Source of the DNA: Chromatiales bacterium
Lineage (GTDB): Bacteria; Pseudomonadota; Gammaproteobacteria; Chromatiales; Chromatiaceae
Assembly: GCA_028280505.1 (NCBI GenBank)
Contig: JANQLO010000078.1
Coordinates: 36,084 to 100,083, forward strand
DNA: 64,000 nucleotides
Reading direction: 5' to 3'
Below the pieces are notes generated by a model. The model ran no database searches and was not told the DNA's origin. It was given only the letters and a program-made list of their open reading frames with translations. The stretch's first letter is position 1. Each line of letters starts with the position of its first letter. Positions 26,340 through 36,118 of the stretch are shown in pieces. The translations under genes were made by a program, and so were the position numbers.

Positions 26340-27317
26340 ATGATTAAACCAATAAAAGTCACGATCACGGGAGCCGCCGGACACATTGGCTATGCATTGG
26401 CATTTCGGGTTGCATCGGGTGAGATGTTCGGACCGGATCAGCCGGTGATTCTGCGTCTGTTGGAGATTCCACAGGCACTCTCATCGCTCAACGGTGTCGG
26501 CATGGAACTGGAGGATTGCGCACTCCCGCTTTTGCACGACATTGTTCTCACCGACGACCCGGGCATCGGGTTTCGCGAGACCGATTATGCGATTCTCATC
26601 GGTGCGAAAGCCCGCGGCAAGGGGATGGAGCGCAAGGACCTGATCAGCGATAACGCAAAGATCTTTTCGGCTCAGGGAAAAGCGATCAACGACCACGCCT
26701 CGGGCGATGTGCGTGTGCTGGTGGTGGGTAACCCGGCAAACACCAACGCCTTGATTGCGGCGGCCAATGCGCCGGACTTGGAGAACAAACAGTTCACGGC
26801 CATGACTCGTCTGGATCACAATCGCGCATTGGGCCAGTTGGCCAACAAGACGAACAAGCTGGTCGCCGATATCACGCGGATGACCATCTGGGGCAACCAT
26901 TCCATGACCCAGTATCCCGATATCAGTAACTGCCGCATCGGGGGCGCTTCTGCGCTGGAGTTGGTTACGCGGGACTGGGCTATCGATCACTTCATTCCAC
27001 GGATTCAGCGTCGGGGCGGAGAGATTATTGAAGCGCGCGGCCTGTCTTCTGCCGCCTCAGCAGCGGATGCTGTGGTCGACCATGTGCGTGATTGGGCGCT
27101 TGGCACCCCCGACGGTGATTGGGTGAGCATGAGCGTGAGGTCCGACGGTAGCTATGGCGTATCTGAGGACGTTGTCTTTTCCTTCCCCGTGACCTGCAAA
27201 GCCGGCGAATACGAGATCGTGCAAGGGCTTGAACTGGACGATTTGAGTCAAGCCCGGCTCAAAGCGTCAGAGAAAGAGTTGCTGGAAGAAAGAGCCATCA
27301 TTCAGGAGCTGCTGTGA
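26340..27317 (+). CDS. mdh: malate dehydrogenase
   Basis: NAD-dependent oxidation of malate to oxaloacetate in the citric acid cycle; 325 residues, matching the cytosolic-type bacterial enzymes (similar to Thermus/Acidovorax type rather than E. coli type). The NAD-binding loop is [20 protein letters not shown]; catalysis involves DHNRA and the His of IWGNHS. Other family signatures are GNPANTNA and the substrate Arg in [14 protein letters not shown]. The frame opens at 26286, but ATG 26340 has GGAG eight bases upstream and gives the normal N-terminus [14 protein letters not shown]. It is followed by a GC-rich hairpin. Confidence 0.96.
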   Translation: MIKPIKVTITGAAGHIGYALAFRVASGEMFGPDQPVILRLLEIPQALSSLNGVGMELEDCALPLLHDIVLTDDPGIGFRETDYAILIGAKARGKGMERKDLISDNAKIFSAQGKAINDHASGDVRVLVVGNPANTNALIAAANAPDLENKQFTAMTRLDHNRALGQLANKTNKLVADITRMTIWGNHSMTQYPDISNCRIGGASALELVTRDWAIDHFIPRIQRRGGEIIEARGLSSAASAADAVVDHVRDWALGTPDGDWVSMSVRSDGSYGVSEDVVFSFPVTCKAGEYEIVQGLELDDLSQARLKASEKELLEERAIIQELL

Positions 27318-27507
27318 CCGGCTTTTCAGTGCGCGTCGGGTGCGTGTGGTATCGGCTGGAGAGATGACGAACAAGCCCGCTCAATTCAAAGCACGGCATT
27401 GTTGCACTGGCTGGTATCGCTGGCGGTAGGGCCGTCGCTCGACGTATCGAAGGCATACTGAGAGCTTCTTGGAAAGGGGTGCTGGGACGTTTGGTTTTGT
27501 CGACAAC

Positions 27508-27528
27508 GCCCCGCCAAAAAGGCGGGGC
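27508..27528. terminator. GC-rich hairpin between convergent genes
   Basis: GCCCCGCC-AAAAA-GGCGGGGC is a perfect 8-bp stem with a 5-base loop, placed between the converging mdh and phytase-like genes. It lacks a T tract on either side, so it could stop transcription from both directions only weakly or with help; alternatively it protects mRNA 3' ends. Confidence 0.55.
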
Positions 27529-27541
27529 AGTGCCGATTTGC

Positions 27542-28909
27542 TTACCAGCGCGGTGCGTAGGCGGCTACCGGTCTGGGGAAACGCAGTTTTATGAATTCGG
27601 TGCTGTCCGGTACACCGGTTTCACGACCGTCCTGGAAGGGGAAATTGGTGTCGACGGCCACGCCGAGCGTTCTGCGGTTGAAGACAACCACGCTTTCGAT
27701 GGAGTCGAGCGGCATGTTGAATGTCTTCTCGGCCAGGCCGGGCAGCGGGCCGCCGATATCGCGGGGATCTTCGATATCAAGCAAATCCACCAGCAGACGC
27801 TTTCTGAGTACGTCTTCGTGATCAGTGACATTGAGATCGATAATGTACAAACGTTTTACTTCGGCGTTTTCACCGAATTTGCTGTCGCGTTCGATCAAGA
27901 CGTATTTGTCTCTACCGACATTGGTCATGTCGCCGATCACGATCCTGTTATCGCTTGCCGGGCCATCCTTTCGGTATTTGAAAGTGACGTCGGTATACTC
28001 CGCGTTTTCCGGGTCGAATTGGAAAATCTCGACCACGCGCTCATCGCCGGGTACCGGGCGCAGTTCGTCGTCTACGGGTGCTGCCTCGGGGACGACATAG
28101 AGATATTTGCCCCGTTTGTCGAAAGCGATACTTTCAAAGCCGCGGCTGGCGCCATGGGTGTTGGTGCCGGGAAAGGCCAGTGCGCTCGGGTGAAAGGGGC
28201 TCACTTTGAAAGGGTGCGCAATGGGTTCCTGCAACAGCGTGCCATCGCCGCCAAAGTGCAGTAGGAAGGGTCCGAACTCCTCACCTACCCAGTAGGTGCC
28301 GTCTTCGGCGCGGGCGATTGACTCGACGTCGAAATCATAACCGGTCAGCAATCGTCTCTCGCGGATCCCGGCATCGACAGGAATGCCGGAATTGCCACCA
28401 AAGCCGCCACCGCTGCGATAGTTTTCGAGGTCCGCGGTGATCAGCAGATCGACGCCCCTGCCATTTTTGAGCAAGCCGTTGCGATCGTTAAAGGGAATGA
28501 ATGCTTTGTTCGTTATTTTCCCCGGGTTTGTGGTGCCGTCGCCGCGTTTCTTGAAGTTCGGTTTGACATAATAAATACCGAGCACATAGTCGGCGGAATT
28601 ACCTTTGGCGCCAAAGCCGTTGTCGGGAAGGGCGGTAAAGGTACCGTCGGTATTCTTCAACAGTCCGGACCAACCCGGAATCGGTTGTGTGTTAATAAAT
28701 GGCGGTACTACACCAAGACTCGGGCCGATAAACTGGCCGGAAGTCGGTCCGGCAGTGCGTTCGGCTTGATCCAGTGCGGCCCATCCGACTAGTTTATGCG
28801 GAACCCCCGTGCTTGAATCGGCGTAAGCGCTGCTACCAAAACCGCCGCCGATACAAAGCGCGCTACATAACGTCAAGCGCGCCAGCTTGCGCGTATTTTT
28901 ACATCTCAT
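27542..28909 (-). CDS. esterase-like activity of phytase family protein (secreted)
   Basis: Secreted protein of 455 residues in the phytase-like/esterase-like beta-propeller family (PF13449 type). A signal peptide (ARLTLCSALCIGGGFGSSAYA) is followed by the family markers GWSGLLKNTDGTFTALPDNG, TGYDFDVESIARAEDGTYWV with GEEFGPF, GFESIAFDKRGKYLYVVPE, and SIESVVVFNRRTLGVAVDTN. These are acidic sites that bind Ca2+ in related propellers. The substrate is unknown; phosphate-ester or lactone hydrolysis is possible. It is convergent with mdh and has no obvious operon partner. Confidence 0.85.
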   Translation of the reverse strand: MRCKNTRKLARLTLCSALCIGGGFGSSAYADSSTGVPHKLVGWAALDQAERTAGPTSGQFIGPSLGVVPPFINTQPIPGWSGLLKNTDGTFTALPDNGFGAKGNSADYVLGIYYVKPNFKKRGDGTTNPGKITNKAFIPFNDRNGLLKNGRGVDLLITADLENYRSGGGFGGNSGIPVDAGIRERRLLTGYDFDVESIARAEDGTYWVGEEFGPFLLHFGGDGTLLQEPIAHPFKVSPFHPSALAFPGTNTHGASRGFESIAFDKRGKYLYVVPEAAPVDDELRPVPGDERVVEIFQFDPENAEYTDVTFKYRKDGPASDNRIVIGDMTNVGRDKYVLIERDSKFGENAEVKRLYIIDLNVTDHEDVLRKRLLVDLLDIEDPRDIGGPLPGLAEKTFNMPLDSIESVVVFNRRTLGVAVDTNFPFQDGRETGVPDSTEFIKLRFPRPVAAYAPRW

Positions 28910-29234
28910 TAGATTTGCCTTTCCTTCACTACAGATAGTTAGGTGTTGAGCTGAAAAACCTCGGTAAATTCTCTAGAGAGTAAGAACAGCGCTGCCGGTA
29001 CGTAACGTAAAAATACTTTGTGACGATACAGTGGCATGATGGTGGCACGGTGGTGTCAGTGTTTTTGCGTGTTGCGGTTTGGCGATGATCACGGGATAAG
29101 GGATGACCGCTTCAGCGATTTCTCGGGTCGTCCGTGCCGCGAACATTGCCGAGCATGGCGCAAGATGCTGTGCGCCGCGCGCAAAGCCGAGTTGCGAAAC
29201 GCCGGCCACGAAACGGACGAAAAAGGGAGCATTC
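28910..29234. other. divergent intergenic region
   Basis: 325 bases between the phytase-like gene (minus) and the sulfotransferase gene (plus). An in-frame extension of the sulfotransferase frame runs back to 29103 but has no family resemblance. CTCTAGAGAG at about 28972-28981 is a short palindrome. I cannot place promoters. Confidence 0.35.
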
Positions 29235-30284
29235 ATGGACAAAACATCACCAAGCTTTCGTGCATTCATTCTCGGAGAAAGGCGCTCCGGCTCAAACTTT
29301 CTGCGCACCACACTGAATGCCTGTTCACAGATCGCCGCCCCACATCCGCCGCATATCATCCACACTTTCCATGACTTGGCCGGCCACTACGGTGACCTGC
29401 ACAAAAACGCCAACTGGCAGCGCCTTGTCGAGGATGTCGTGCACTGTGTGAATCTGAGCCCGGTACGGCTGCTGGCATCCGAGCAACCGTTGTCCGTTCA
29501 GGCCGTGGCACGCCAGTCGGTCGAGCGCTCGCTGGCAGGCTTGCAAGATGCGATCTACCGCGAGGCAATGAACGAAGAAGGCAAATCCGGCTGGATTTGT
29601 AAGAGCAACGACAATATTCACTATCTCGAGGATATCGAGCGGGCTTACGGTACAACGGCGAAATACCTGTTCCTGATTCGTGACGGCAGAGATGTGGCGA
29701 TGTCGTTCCGCAAGGCGCCGATCGGTCCTAAACACCCCTACGTCGCCGGCACGCAATGGGCACGCATCCAACAGAGCTTGCTGGCCTGGGAGGCACGCGT
29801 CGGCGAGCGCTCGCTGCGGATTCGATATGAGGATTTACTGCAAAACCAGGCTGCCGAAGTGCGTAGGATCTGCGACTTTCTCGGCGTGGCGTTCGAAGAT
29901 CGCATGCTGTCGCCGGAGAAGACCTCCGAAGCGCAGCGAACCGCTCATCAAAGCGTACTGTGGCGCAACATCGACAAACCGCTCATGGTCGGTAACTTCA
30001 ATAAGTTCCGGGAAGATGAGCCTGAAAACGTTCGCTTGTTTGAATGTGCGGCGGGCGAGACGTTGCAGCGTTTGGGTTACGAACTGATGCACGAGCCCGG
30101 TGCCGAATGCAGCAGTGCCGAGGTGGGCCGGTTTATGCAGGAAGATGTCCGGCTACGGAAAGAAGCGCAAACCACGTTCCCGCGGGATCATGGCCAGCGC
30201 GAGGCTCAAAGCCGGTTCCTCAAGACGTTGCGTGAACAATTCGGCGTACACACCGCTAGGGCCTCGACCATTGCAGGGCTTTGA
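29235..30284 (+). CDS. sulfotransferase domain protein
   Basis: PAPS-dependent sulfotransferase-fold protein of 349 residues, cytosolic. The 5'-phosphosulfate loop is GERRSGSNFLRTTLN near the N-terminus (about residue 13), and the 3'-phosphate site is LFLIRDGRDVAMSF (about residues 148-161). A further typical piece is RYEDLLQNQAAEVRRICDFLGV. The acceptor (carbohydrate, lipid or protein) cannot be predicted. ATG 29235 has GGAG five bases upstream, which decides the start over an upstream ATG at 29103. No cysC/cysN or glycan genes adjoin. An imperfect hairpin (30268-30296) overlaps the stop codon. Confidence 0.85.
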   Translation: MDKTSPSFRAFILGERRSGSNFLRTTLNACSQIAAPHPPHIIHTFHDLAGHYGDLHKNANWQRLVEDVVHCVNLSPVRLLASEQPLSVQAVARQSVERSLAGLQDAIYREAMNEEGKSGWICKSNDNIHYLEDIERAYGTTAKYLFLIRDGRDVAMSFRKAPIGPKHPYVAGTQWARIQQSLLAWEARVGERSLRIRYEDLLQNQAAEVRRICDFLGVAFEDRMLSPEKTSEAQRTAHQSVLWRNIDKPLMVGNFNKFREDEPENVRLFECAAGETLQRLGYELMHEPGAECSSAEVGRFMQEDVRLRKEAQTTFPRDHGQREAQSRFLKTLREQFGVHTARASTIAGL

Positions 30285-30407
30285 AGCCTACAATGGCGCG
30301 AGTCCTTCGTTCGTGTAGAAGCGGCATTTCACCGGTATCGCATGGTGGCAGCCCGTTGGGAAAGGCTCTGTAGTGTTGTCGATTAAGACGCGTCGTTATG
30401 CCTTCTT

Positions 30408-33400
30408 TCAGCCTTCCCGGTTTTCCGCCGTCGCCAAAGCCGCCGTCGTCCGCTTATTGGTGTTACGCGTCTCGAGTTTGCGCAGCAAAACATAGAACAC
30501 CGGTGTTAAAAACAGGCCGAAGAAAGTTACGCCGAGCATGCCGGCAAACACGGCGATACCCAGTGCCTGACGCATCTCCGCACCCGCGCCTTGTGAGATC
30601 ACCATCGGTAATACGCCCATGATGAAGGCGAAAGAAGTCATCAGAATCGGCCGTAGTCTTAAGCGACTCGCTTCGATCGCGGCAGCAACGATATCATGGC
30701 CCTGGCGCTCGAGCTCGCGGGCGAATTCGACGATGAGGATAGCGTTCTTGGTTGCCAGGCCCATCAAAACGAACAGACTGATCTGAGTGAAGATATTGTT
30801 GTCGCCGCCACTCCACCATACGCCGATCAATGCGGATAGCATGCTCATCGGGACAATCATGATGATCGACAACGGCAAGGTCAGGCTTTCATACTGCGCC
30901 GCCAGTACCAGAAACACCAGAAACAGCACCAAAGGGATGATGTAGGTAGTCGTGTCCCCGGCCAGGATTTCCTGATAGGTAAGCTCGGTCCACTCGAATT
31001 GCATACCTGTCGGCAGCGTTTCGTCCAAAATCCGTGTGATGGCGTCTTGCGCCTGTCCGGTCGAATAACCGGGGGCCGCGTTGCCGTTCAGATCCGCTGT
31101 TCGGAAGGCATTGTATCGTTGCGCAGCCTCCGGTCCGAACGTCTCACTGACCGTTACGACCGAGCCTAACGGCACCATCTCACCACTCTTGTTGCGTACC
31201 TTCAGTCTGAGTATATCGTTGGGTGTGTCGCGAAACTCTTTCTCCGCCTGGGCAATGACCTGATAGGTGCGACCAAAGCGATTGAAGTCGTTGATGTAGA
31301 GCGAACCGAGATTGACCTGCATGGCCTCGAATACGTCATCGACCTGTAAACCGAGCTGCATCGCGCGGGTACGATCCAGGTCGGCATCGAGCTGTGGCAC
31401 GTTGATCTTGTAGCTGGAGAACACACCGGTCAGCTCGGGAGCCGCATTTGCTTTGGTCATGACTTCGGTCAACACTTCGTTCAGACGCTCGTAACCGGCG
31501 TCGGCACGATCTTGAATCTGTAGTTTGAAGCCGCCGATCGTGCCGAGGCCGCGTACCGGCGGTGGCGGGAAGATAGCGATGAACGCTTCTTCGATCGCAT
31601 TGTACTTTTGCTGCAGTTGTTGGCTGATCGCGAGCCCGGAAAGCGCAGGGTCGGTACGTTTGCCGAAATCGTCGAGGACGACGAATACGATGCCGGCACT
31701 CGATGAGTTGGTAAAGCCGTTGATGGATAGGCCGGGGAAAGCCACCGCACCTTCGACCCCGGGTGAGTCGAGTGCGATTTCGGACATCTCGCGAATGACG
31801 TCCTCGGTGCGATCCAACGTGGCACCGTCGGGTAGTTGGGCGAAGCTCACCAGATACTGTTTATCCTGCACCGGCACGAAGCCGGTCGGTACCGTCGAGA
31901 ACATGCCGTAGGTTGCGACCAGCAGCAGCGCATACACGCTCATGCCGAGTCCGCGACGTTTGAGTAATCCTCCAACGCCATTCGCGTAATTGTTCGAACG
32001 CCGTTTGAAGAAACGGTTGAACCAGCGGAAGAAACCGCCGAGTACGGCCTCCATGCCACGCGTCAGCCAGTCGCGTCCCTCGCCTTCGGGTTTGAGTAGC
32101 AGGCGTGAAAGCGCAGGGCTGAGTGTCAGTGAATTGAATGCCGATATAACGGTCGAGATCGCAATGGTCAGCGCAAACTGTTTGTAGAACTGTCCCGTCA
32201 ATCCGCTGATGAAGGCAATCGGTACAAACACCGCCAGCAATACCAGCGTCGTTGCGATGATCGGCCCGGTAACCTCCTGCATGGCCTTGACGGTCGCCGC
32301 ACGTGGTTCGAGGCCCTCTTCTATATTGCGTTCGACGTTCTCGACGACAATGATGGCGTCGTCGACGACGATACCGATCGCCAGGATAAGGCCGAACAGC
32401 GACAGCACATTGATCGAGAACCCGAACAGGTACATGAGTGCGAATGTGCCGACGATAGATACCGGCACGGCGAGCAATGGAATGATGGCGGCACGCCATC
32501 GCTGCAGGAACACCACAACGACGAGTACGACCAATGCGACGGCCTCGAACAGGGTCGTGATCACAGCCTTGATCGAGCCTTGCACGAAGACCGTCGGGTC
32601 GTACACGACGCTATAGTCGACGCCGTCGGGAAAATTCTGTTTCAGCTCGGCCATGCGTGCGCGCACATCGGCTGAGATGTCCAGTGCGTTGGCGCCGGGT
32701 GAGGCGAATATCGGTATAGCGACCGCATCGTTGTTGTTCAGTAAGGAGCGTAGCGCATATTCCGAGGCACCCATTTCAACTTTGGCGACATCGCGTAGAC
32801 GAGTGACTTGGCCTTGTTCGCCGATGCGTACAATGATCTCTTCGAATTCCTCCGGCGTTTCCAAGCGTCCCTTTGCGTTGACGGGAAGCTGCAGCGAAAC
32901 GACGTCGGCATAGGGTGCGCCGCCGATGATGCCGGCGGCGACTTGTACGTTTTGTCGACGTACGGCGTCGATGACGTCACCGGCGACCAGGTTGCGTTCC
33001 GCCAGCTTCTCCGGGTCCAGCCAAAGGCGCATGGCGTAGTCGCCCGCACCGAACAGCCGTACTTGTCCAATACCTTTTATCTTGGCGAGTTCGTCTCTGA
33101 CGTTGAGTACCGCATAGTTGCGCAGGTACAGCATGTCGTAGCGGTCGTCGGGCGACTTCAGGTGCACGACCATGGTCAGGTCCGGCGAGCTCTTGATCGT
33201 CGTGACACCCTGCTGACGTGTGACGTCCGGTAGTCGGGGCAGCGCCTGCGATACGCGATTTTGTACGAGTTGCTGCGCGAGGTCCGGGTCGGTGCCGATT
33301 TCGAAGGTGACCGTTAAGGTCATGCGACCGTCCGTGGTCGATTGCGAGTACATGTACAACATGCCTTCGACACCGTTGATCTGCTCCTCGAGCGGCGTCG

Positions 33401-33590
33401 CTACCGTTTCTGCAATCACCTTCGGATTGGCGCCGGGAAATTGCGCATTCACGATGATCGACGGCGGCGTGACGTCGGGATACTCCGACACCGGTAACTG
33501 GAACATCGCGATCAGTCCGGCGAGGAACACGGCAATCGACAAGGCGCCGGCAAAGATCGGTCGATCAATGAAAAACGAAGACACATTCAT
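30408..33590 (-). CDS. RND multidrug efflux permease (HAE1/AcrB type)
   Basis: Proton-driven inner-membrane pump of 1060 residues that exports hydrophobic or amphiphilic compounds in a tripartite complex. The start MNVSSFFIDRPIFAGALSIA is typical. The proton-relay aspartates are in LAIGIVVDDAIIVVENVER (TM4), and the usual porter repeats are seen, for example VSEYPDVTPPSI and RAMQLGLQVDDVFEAMQ. It ends with a basic cytosolic tail (LRKLETRNTNKRTTAAL). The open frame extends to 33680, but ATG 33590 gives the family N-terminus. It is the second gene of an adaptor-permease operon (46-base gap). No TolC-like outer-membrane gene is in the window. Confidence 0.96.
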   Translation of the reverse strand: MNVSSFFIDRPIFAGALSIAVFLAGLIAMFQLPVSEYPDVTPPSIIVNAQFPGANPKVIAETVATPLEEQINGVEGMLYMYSQSTTDGRMTLTVTFEIGTDPDLAQQLVQNRVSQALPRLPDVTRQQGVTTIKSSPDLTMVVHLKSPDDRYDMLYLRNYAVLNVRDELAKIKGIGQVRLFGAGDYAMRLWLDPEKLAERNLVAGDVIDAVRRQNVQVAAGIIGGAPYADVVSLQLPVNAKGRLETPEEFEEIIVRIGEQGQVTRLRDVAKVEMGASEYALRSLLNNNDAVAIPIFASPGANALDISADVRARMAELKQNFPDGVDYSVVYDPTVFVQGSIKAVITTLFEAVALVVLVVVVFLQRWRAAIIPLLAVPVSIVGTFALMYLFGFSINVLSLFGLILAIGIVVDDAIIVVENVERNIEEGLEPRAATVKAMQEVTGPIIATTLVLLAVFVPIAFISGLTGQFYKQFALTIAISTVISAFNSLTLSPALSRLLLKPEGEGRDWLTRGMEAVLGGFFRWFNRFFKRRSNNYANGVGGLLKRRGLGMSVYALLLVATYGMFSTVPTGFVPVQDKQYLVSFAQLPDGATLDRTEDVIREMSEIALDSPGVEGAVAFPGLSINGFTNSSSAGIVFVVLDDFGKRTDPALSGLAISQQLQQKYNAIEEAFIAIFPPPPVRGLGTIGGFKLQIQDRADAGYERLNEVLTEVMTKANAAPELTGVFSSYKINVPQLDADLDRTRAMQLGLQVDDVFEAMQVNLGSLYINDFNRFGRTYQVIAQAEKEFRDTPNDILRLKVRNKSGEMVPLGSVVTVSETFGPEAAQRYNAFRTADLNGNAAPGYSTGQAQDAITRILDETLPTGMQFEWTELTYQEILAGDTTTYIIPLVLFLVFLVLAAQYESLTLPLSIIMIVPMSMLSALIGVWWSGGDNNIFTQISLFVLMGLATKNAILIVEFARELERQGHDIVAAAIEASRLRLRPILMTSFAFIMGVLPMVISQGAGAEMRQALGIAVFAGMLGVTFFGLFLTPVFYVLLRKLETRNTNKRTTAALATAENREG

Positions 33591-33636
33591 GCGCTTGGAC
33601 CCTGTTGAGGGTGAAACAGTGTTGAGATGAAATCGT

Positions 33637-34830
33637 TTAGCTTTGTGCGTCGCCGGGTTCGGTGCCGCCCGTATCGACATTCGCTACCGGTTGCACCTTC
33701 GTACCAGGCTGAACACGCAGAAGGCTGTTGACCATAACCTTGTCGCCGGCATCGAGACCGGAAAGCACGACGCGTTGGCCGTCGACGGAACGTCCCAGCT
33801 TCACTTCTCTATACGCGACCTCGTTGTCTGCCGTTACGACATACACATATTTCTGGTCCTGGTTGGTGCCGACCGCACGTTCGCTGATCAGTAACAATTT
33901 CGATTTGTCGGCGGCGCCCAAGCGGATGTCGGCGAACATGCCCGGCAGCAGCGCGCCGTCCGTGTTGTCCAGGATGGCACGTGCGCGGATCGTGCCTGTC
34001 GTCGCGTCCATCTGGTTGCCGAACGAGTGAATGACGCCGTGATAGACCTTGTCCCCATCGCCGGCCAGGCGCAGCTCAACGGGCAATTGTCCGTCGCGTT
34101 GACGGCGCACGCTGTCCAGGTAGGTTTGCTCGTCGACATCGAAGGTCGCGTAGATCTGATCGGTCGAGACGATGGACGTGAGTGTCGGCGCACCGGGTCC
34201 GGCCTCTACCAGGTTGCCGACCGTGAGTTCCGCGCGGTCTATGCGCCCGGAGATCGGTGCACGGACATGTGCGTACTCATAGTTCAACTTGGCCTGGGTC
34301 AGCTCCGCCTCGGCTGCGGCGACTTTGGCCAGCGCCGCTTTGTGCGCGCTTTGTGCTGAGTCGAACTGGCTTTTCGACACGCTCTTCTTCTTGATCAGTT
34401 GCTTGGCACGGGTCAGTTCGTTACGGGTCAAGGCGACTTCGGCTTCGGCTTCTTGCAGCGCCGCTTTTGCACGGTCCGATGAAGCCTGATAAGGGCGCTT
34501 GTCGATCACAAACAGCAGATCGTCTTTACTCACCTTGCCGCCCTCGCGGAAATGCACGTCGCTGATCATGCCACTGACACGCGGTTTGATCTCGACACGG
34601 TCTACGGCCTGAAGACGTCCCGAGAACTCGTGCCAGACCCGGATCTCGGTCGGTGCAACCACCACGACGTCGACGGGCTGCGGTGTCGCCTCTTCGACCG
34701 GTGCCGGGCCTTGTTCGGCACGGACCTGATGCGAGTAGTGCAGGGTTGCCCCTCCGATGATCAGCGCGACTGCCGCCGCGACACCAGTGAGGGTGAGTCG
34801 GTGGTTGTTCCGTGCATTGTCGTTAGCCAT
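33637..34830 (-). CDS. RND efflux periplasmic adaptor (membrane fusion protein)
   Basis: Adaptor linking the RND permease to an outer-membrane channel; 397 residues. An N-terminal membrane anchor (TLTGVAAAVALIIGGATLHY) precedes the barrel-sandwich lipoyl half-motif (GRLQAVDRVEIKPRVSGMIS), an alpha-hairpin (about 105-180), the second lipoyl half (YAHVRAPISGRIDRAELTVG), a beta-barrel and a membrane-proximal domain. No lipobox cysteine is present. The frame opens further upstream to 34956; ATG 34830 has GGAG seven bases ahead. Directly upstream is a -35/operator/-10 arrangement for TetR control. Confidence 0.95.
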   Translation of the reverse strand: MANDNARNNHRLTLTGVAAAVALIIGGATLHYSHQVRAEQGPAPVEEATPQPVDVVVVAPTEIRVWHEFSGRLQAVDRVEIKPRVSGMISDVHFREGGKVSKDDLLFVIDKRPYQASSDRAKAALQEAEAEVALTRNELTRAKQLIKKKSVSKSQFDSAQSAHKAALAKVAAAEAELTQAKLNYEYAHVRAPISGRIDRAELTVGNLVEAGPGAPTLTSIVSTDQIYATFDVDEQTYLDSVRRQRDGQLPVELRLAGDGDKVYHGVIHSFGNQMDATTGTIRARAILDNTDGALLPGMFADIRLGAADKSKLLLISERAVGTNQDQKYVYVVTADNEVAYREVKLGRSVDGQRVVLSGLDAGDKVMVNSLLRVQPGTKVQPVANVDTGGTEPGDAQS

Positions 34831-34901
34831 GTTCTTGCTCCGAAGCGGTTGAAGAGCTGAAGCGGTGGGATGCTCAAAAGGTTCTCTCCGGGAGAAACTG
34901 C

Positions 34902-34919
34902 ATACCAACCGGTTTGTAT
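34902..34919. promoter_or_regulatory. TetR-type operator, downstream palindrome
   Basis: ATACCAACCGGTTTGTAT is a near-perfect palindrome placed around the predicted transcription start of the efflux operon. It shares the ATACC...GGT(A/T) half-site with the palindrome at 34936. Confidence 0.6.
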
Positions 34920-34927
34920 TGAGGATA

Positions 34928-34956
34928 ACGTTAGTATACCGATCGGTATGTGTCAA
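34928..34956 (-). promoter_or_regulatory. efflux operon promoter with operator in the spacer
   Basis: On the minus strand TTGACA (34956-34951) is followed after 17 bases by TAACGT (34933-34928). The spacer contains the perfect 14-bp palindrome ATACCGATCGGTAT (34936-34949). A repressor bound there would block polymerase. The -35 is consensus; the -10 is weak. Confidence 0.65.
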
Positions 34957-35151
34957 TCTATAAAATCTAAATATTTTTAGAGGACGCTAAGGCATTGTTT
35001 TTACAGTTATTATGCTGGTGCCAATTTTTTGAAACTGGCTAACTGACTAAATTACTGGGATTTTTTACGGGGCGAACGGTATTTAATAGAAAAGGGTATG
35101 CCTTCCGGGCGGCTCAAAGGGTGGTGACGGATGGGGGATTGCTGCCGACGG

Positions 35152-35832
35152 TTAAGCGCTATGGCCGGCTGCGACGGGGATGGCGTTGTCTTCGAGTTGT
35201 TCGGCAGGACCACGGGTTTTGCGGAAATCGGGTTTCATATCCAGCAGCCGATAAATCCCTTCCCGCAGATCGGTTTTGATGGTGTCGAGGCTCTTGTAAA
35301 CGCGTCCGTACAACAGTAAACCCATCACGTAGTTGTGAAGCATCCGGCCGAGCTGAACCGGGTCGGCGTCACTGTTCATTACGCCTTCGGCCATTAGGCC
35401 GCGTACCAAGGCGGTATGGTAAAGCCCTGCCTTGTCGGACATTTCTATGGCAGCTTGCCTGACTTTCTCCTCTTCGACGCCGGCCTGGCTGCCGGCGGTA
35501 AAGAATGGGCAGGCCGATACCGGGTTGTCCTCATTCAGGTCTTCGTTTTCCTGGTGGGTGATAATGAACTCGATCATGTTTTCCAACTGTTCCAGCGGTG
35601 AATAGCTGGGTGAGAAGATCTGGTCCAAATCCTTTTTCAGATCTTCCCAATAATGCCGCGAAGCCTCATAGAAAAGGTCGGCTTTCGTCTCGAAATGATG
35701 ATAAAAGCTGCCCTTTGTGAGTCCCGCGCGTTTGCATATCTCTGCCACGCCGACACTTGAGTAATTGCTCTGCCAAATCAGCTGAGTCGCTGTATCCATG
35801 AGCTTTTGCTTCGTTTCAGCGGGGTTACGCAT
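35152..35832 (-). CDS. TetR/AcrR family regulator of the efflux operon
   Basis: One-component repressor of 226 residues. The N-terminal helix-turn-helix is VGVAEICKRAGLTKGSFYHHF (about residues 27-48), followed by an all-helical ligand domain (SACPFFTAGSQAG, LGRMLHNYVMGLLLYGRVY). It is transcribed in the same direction as the adaptor and permease genes and ends 321 bases upstream of them. The palindromes ATACC...GGTAT in front of both the operon and its own gene (35855-35872) mark it as the local, probably autoregulated, repressor. The inducer is unknown. The C-terminus carries an extra polar tail after residue 200. Confidence 0.9.
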   Translation of the reverse strand: MRNPAETKQKLMDTATQLIWQSNYSSVGVAEICKRAGLTKGSFYHHFETKADLFYEASRHYWEDLKKDLDQIFSPSYSPLEQLENMIEFIITHQENEDLNEDNPVSACPFFTAGSQAGVEEEKVRQAAIEMSDKAGLYHTALVRGLMAEGVMNSDADPVQLGRMLHNYVMGLLLYGRVYKSLDTIKTDLREGIYRLLDMKPDFRKTRGPAEQLEDNAIPVAAGHSA

Positions 35833-35854
35833 CGCTCAACCTGTGGTCTTACTT

Positions 35855-35872
35855 ACATACCGATTGGTTTCT
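35855..35872. promoter_or_regulatory. TetR-type operator at the regulator's own start
   Basis: ACATACCGATTGGTTTCT resembles the efflux operators (ATACCGATCGGTAT) and lies 23 bases upstream of the tetR start codon, consistent with autoregulation. Confidence 0.5.
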
Positions 35873-36118
35873 AGTGTAGCACAATTAGCCGTTTGGCGAC
35901 TTGAGGAGGGCTTTTTGGAAGCGACTATGGTGTCGTGTTACTGGCGGGGCCAAATACCGGGGCGTTTTTGGGCGGGTGCCTAAGACAGGTTTCGTTGAAT
36001 CTCTTCCGCATCGGGGCGCGTGGGTTGCGAGTGGTTGAGCATGGTTGGCACGGGTGTTCGGTCGCTTCGTTTTTTGACCGAAAGCTTAATTTGGTAGTCC
36101 TTGGGGCATGTGCCGGCG

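Noticed and set aside
30268..30296. imperfect hairpin overlapping the sulfotransferase stop codon
   Set aside because: One mismatch and one bulge, no T tract; not convincing as a terminator.
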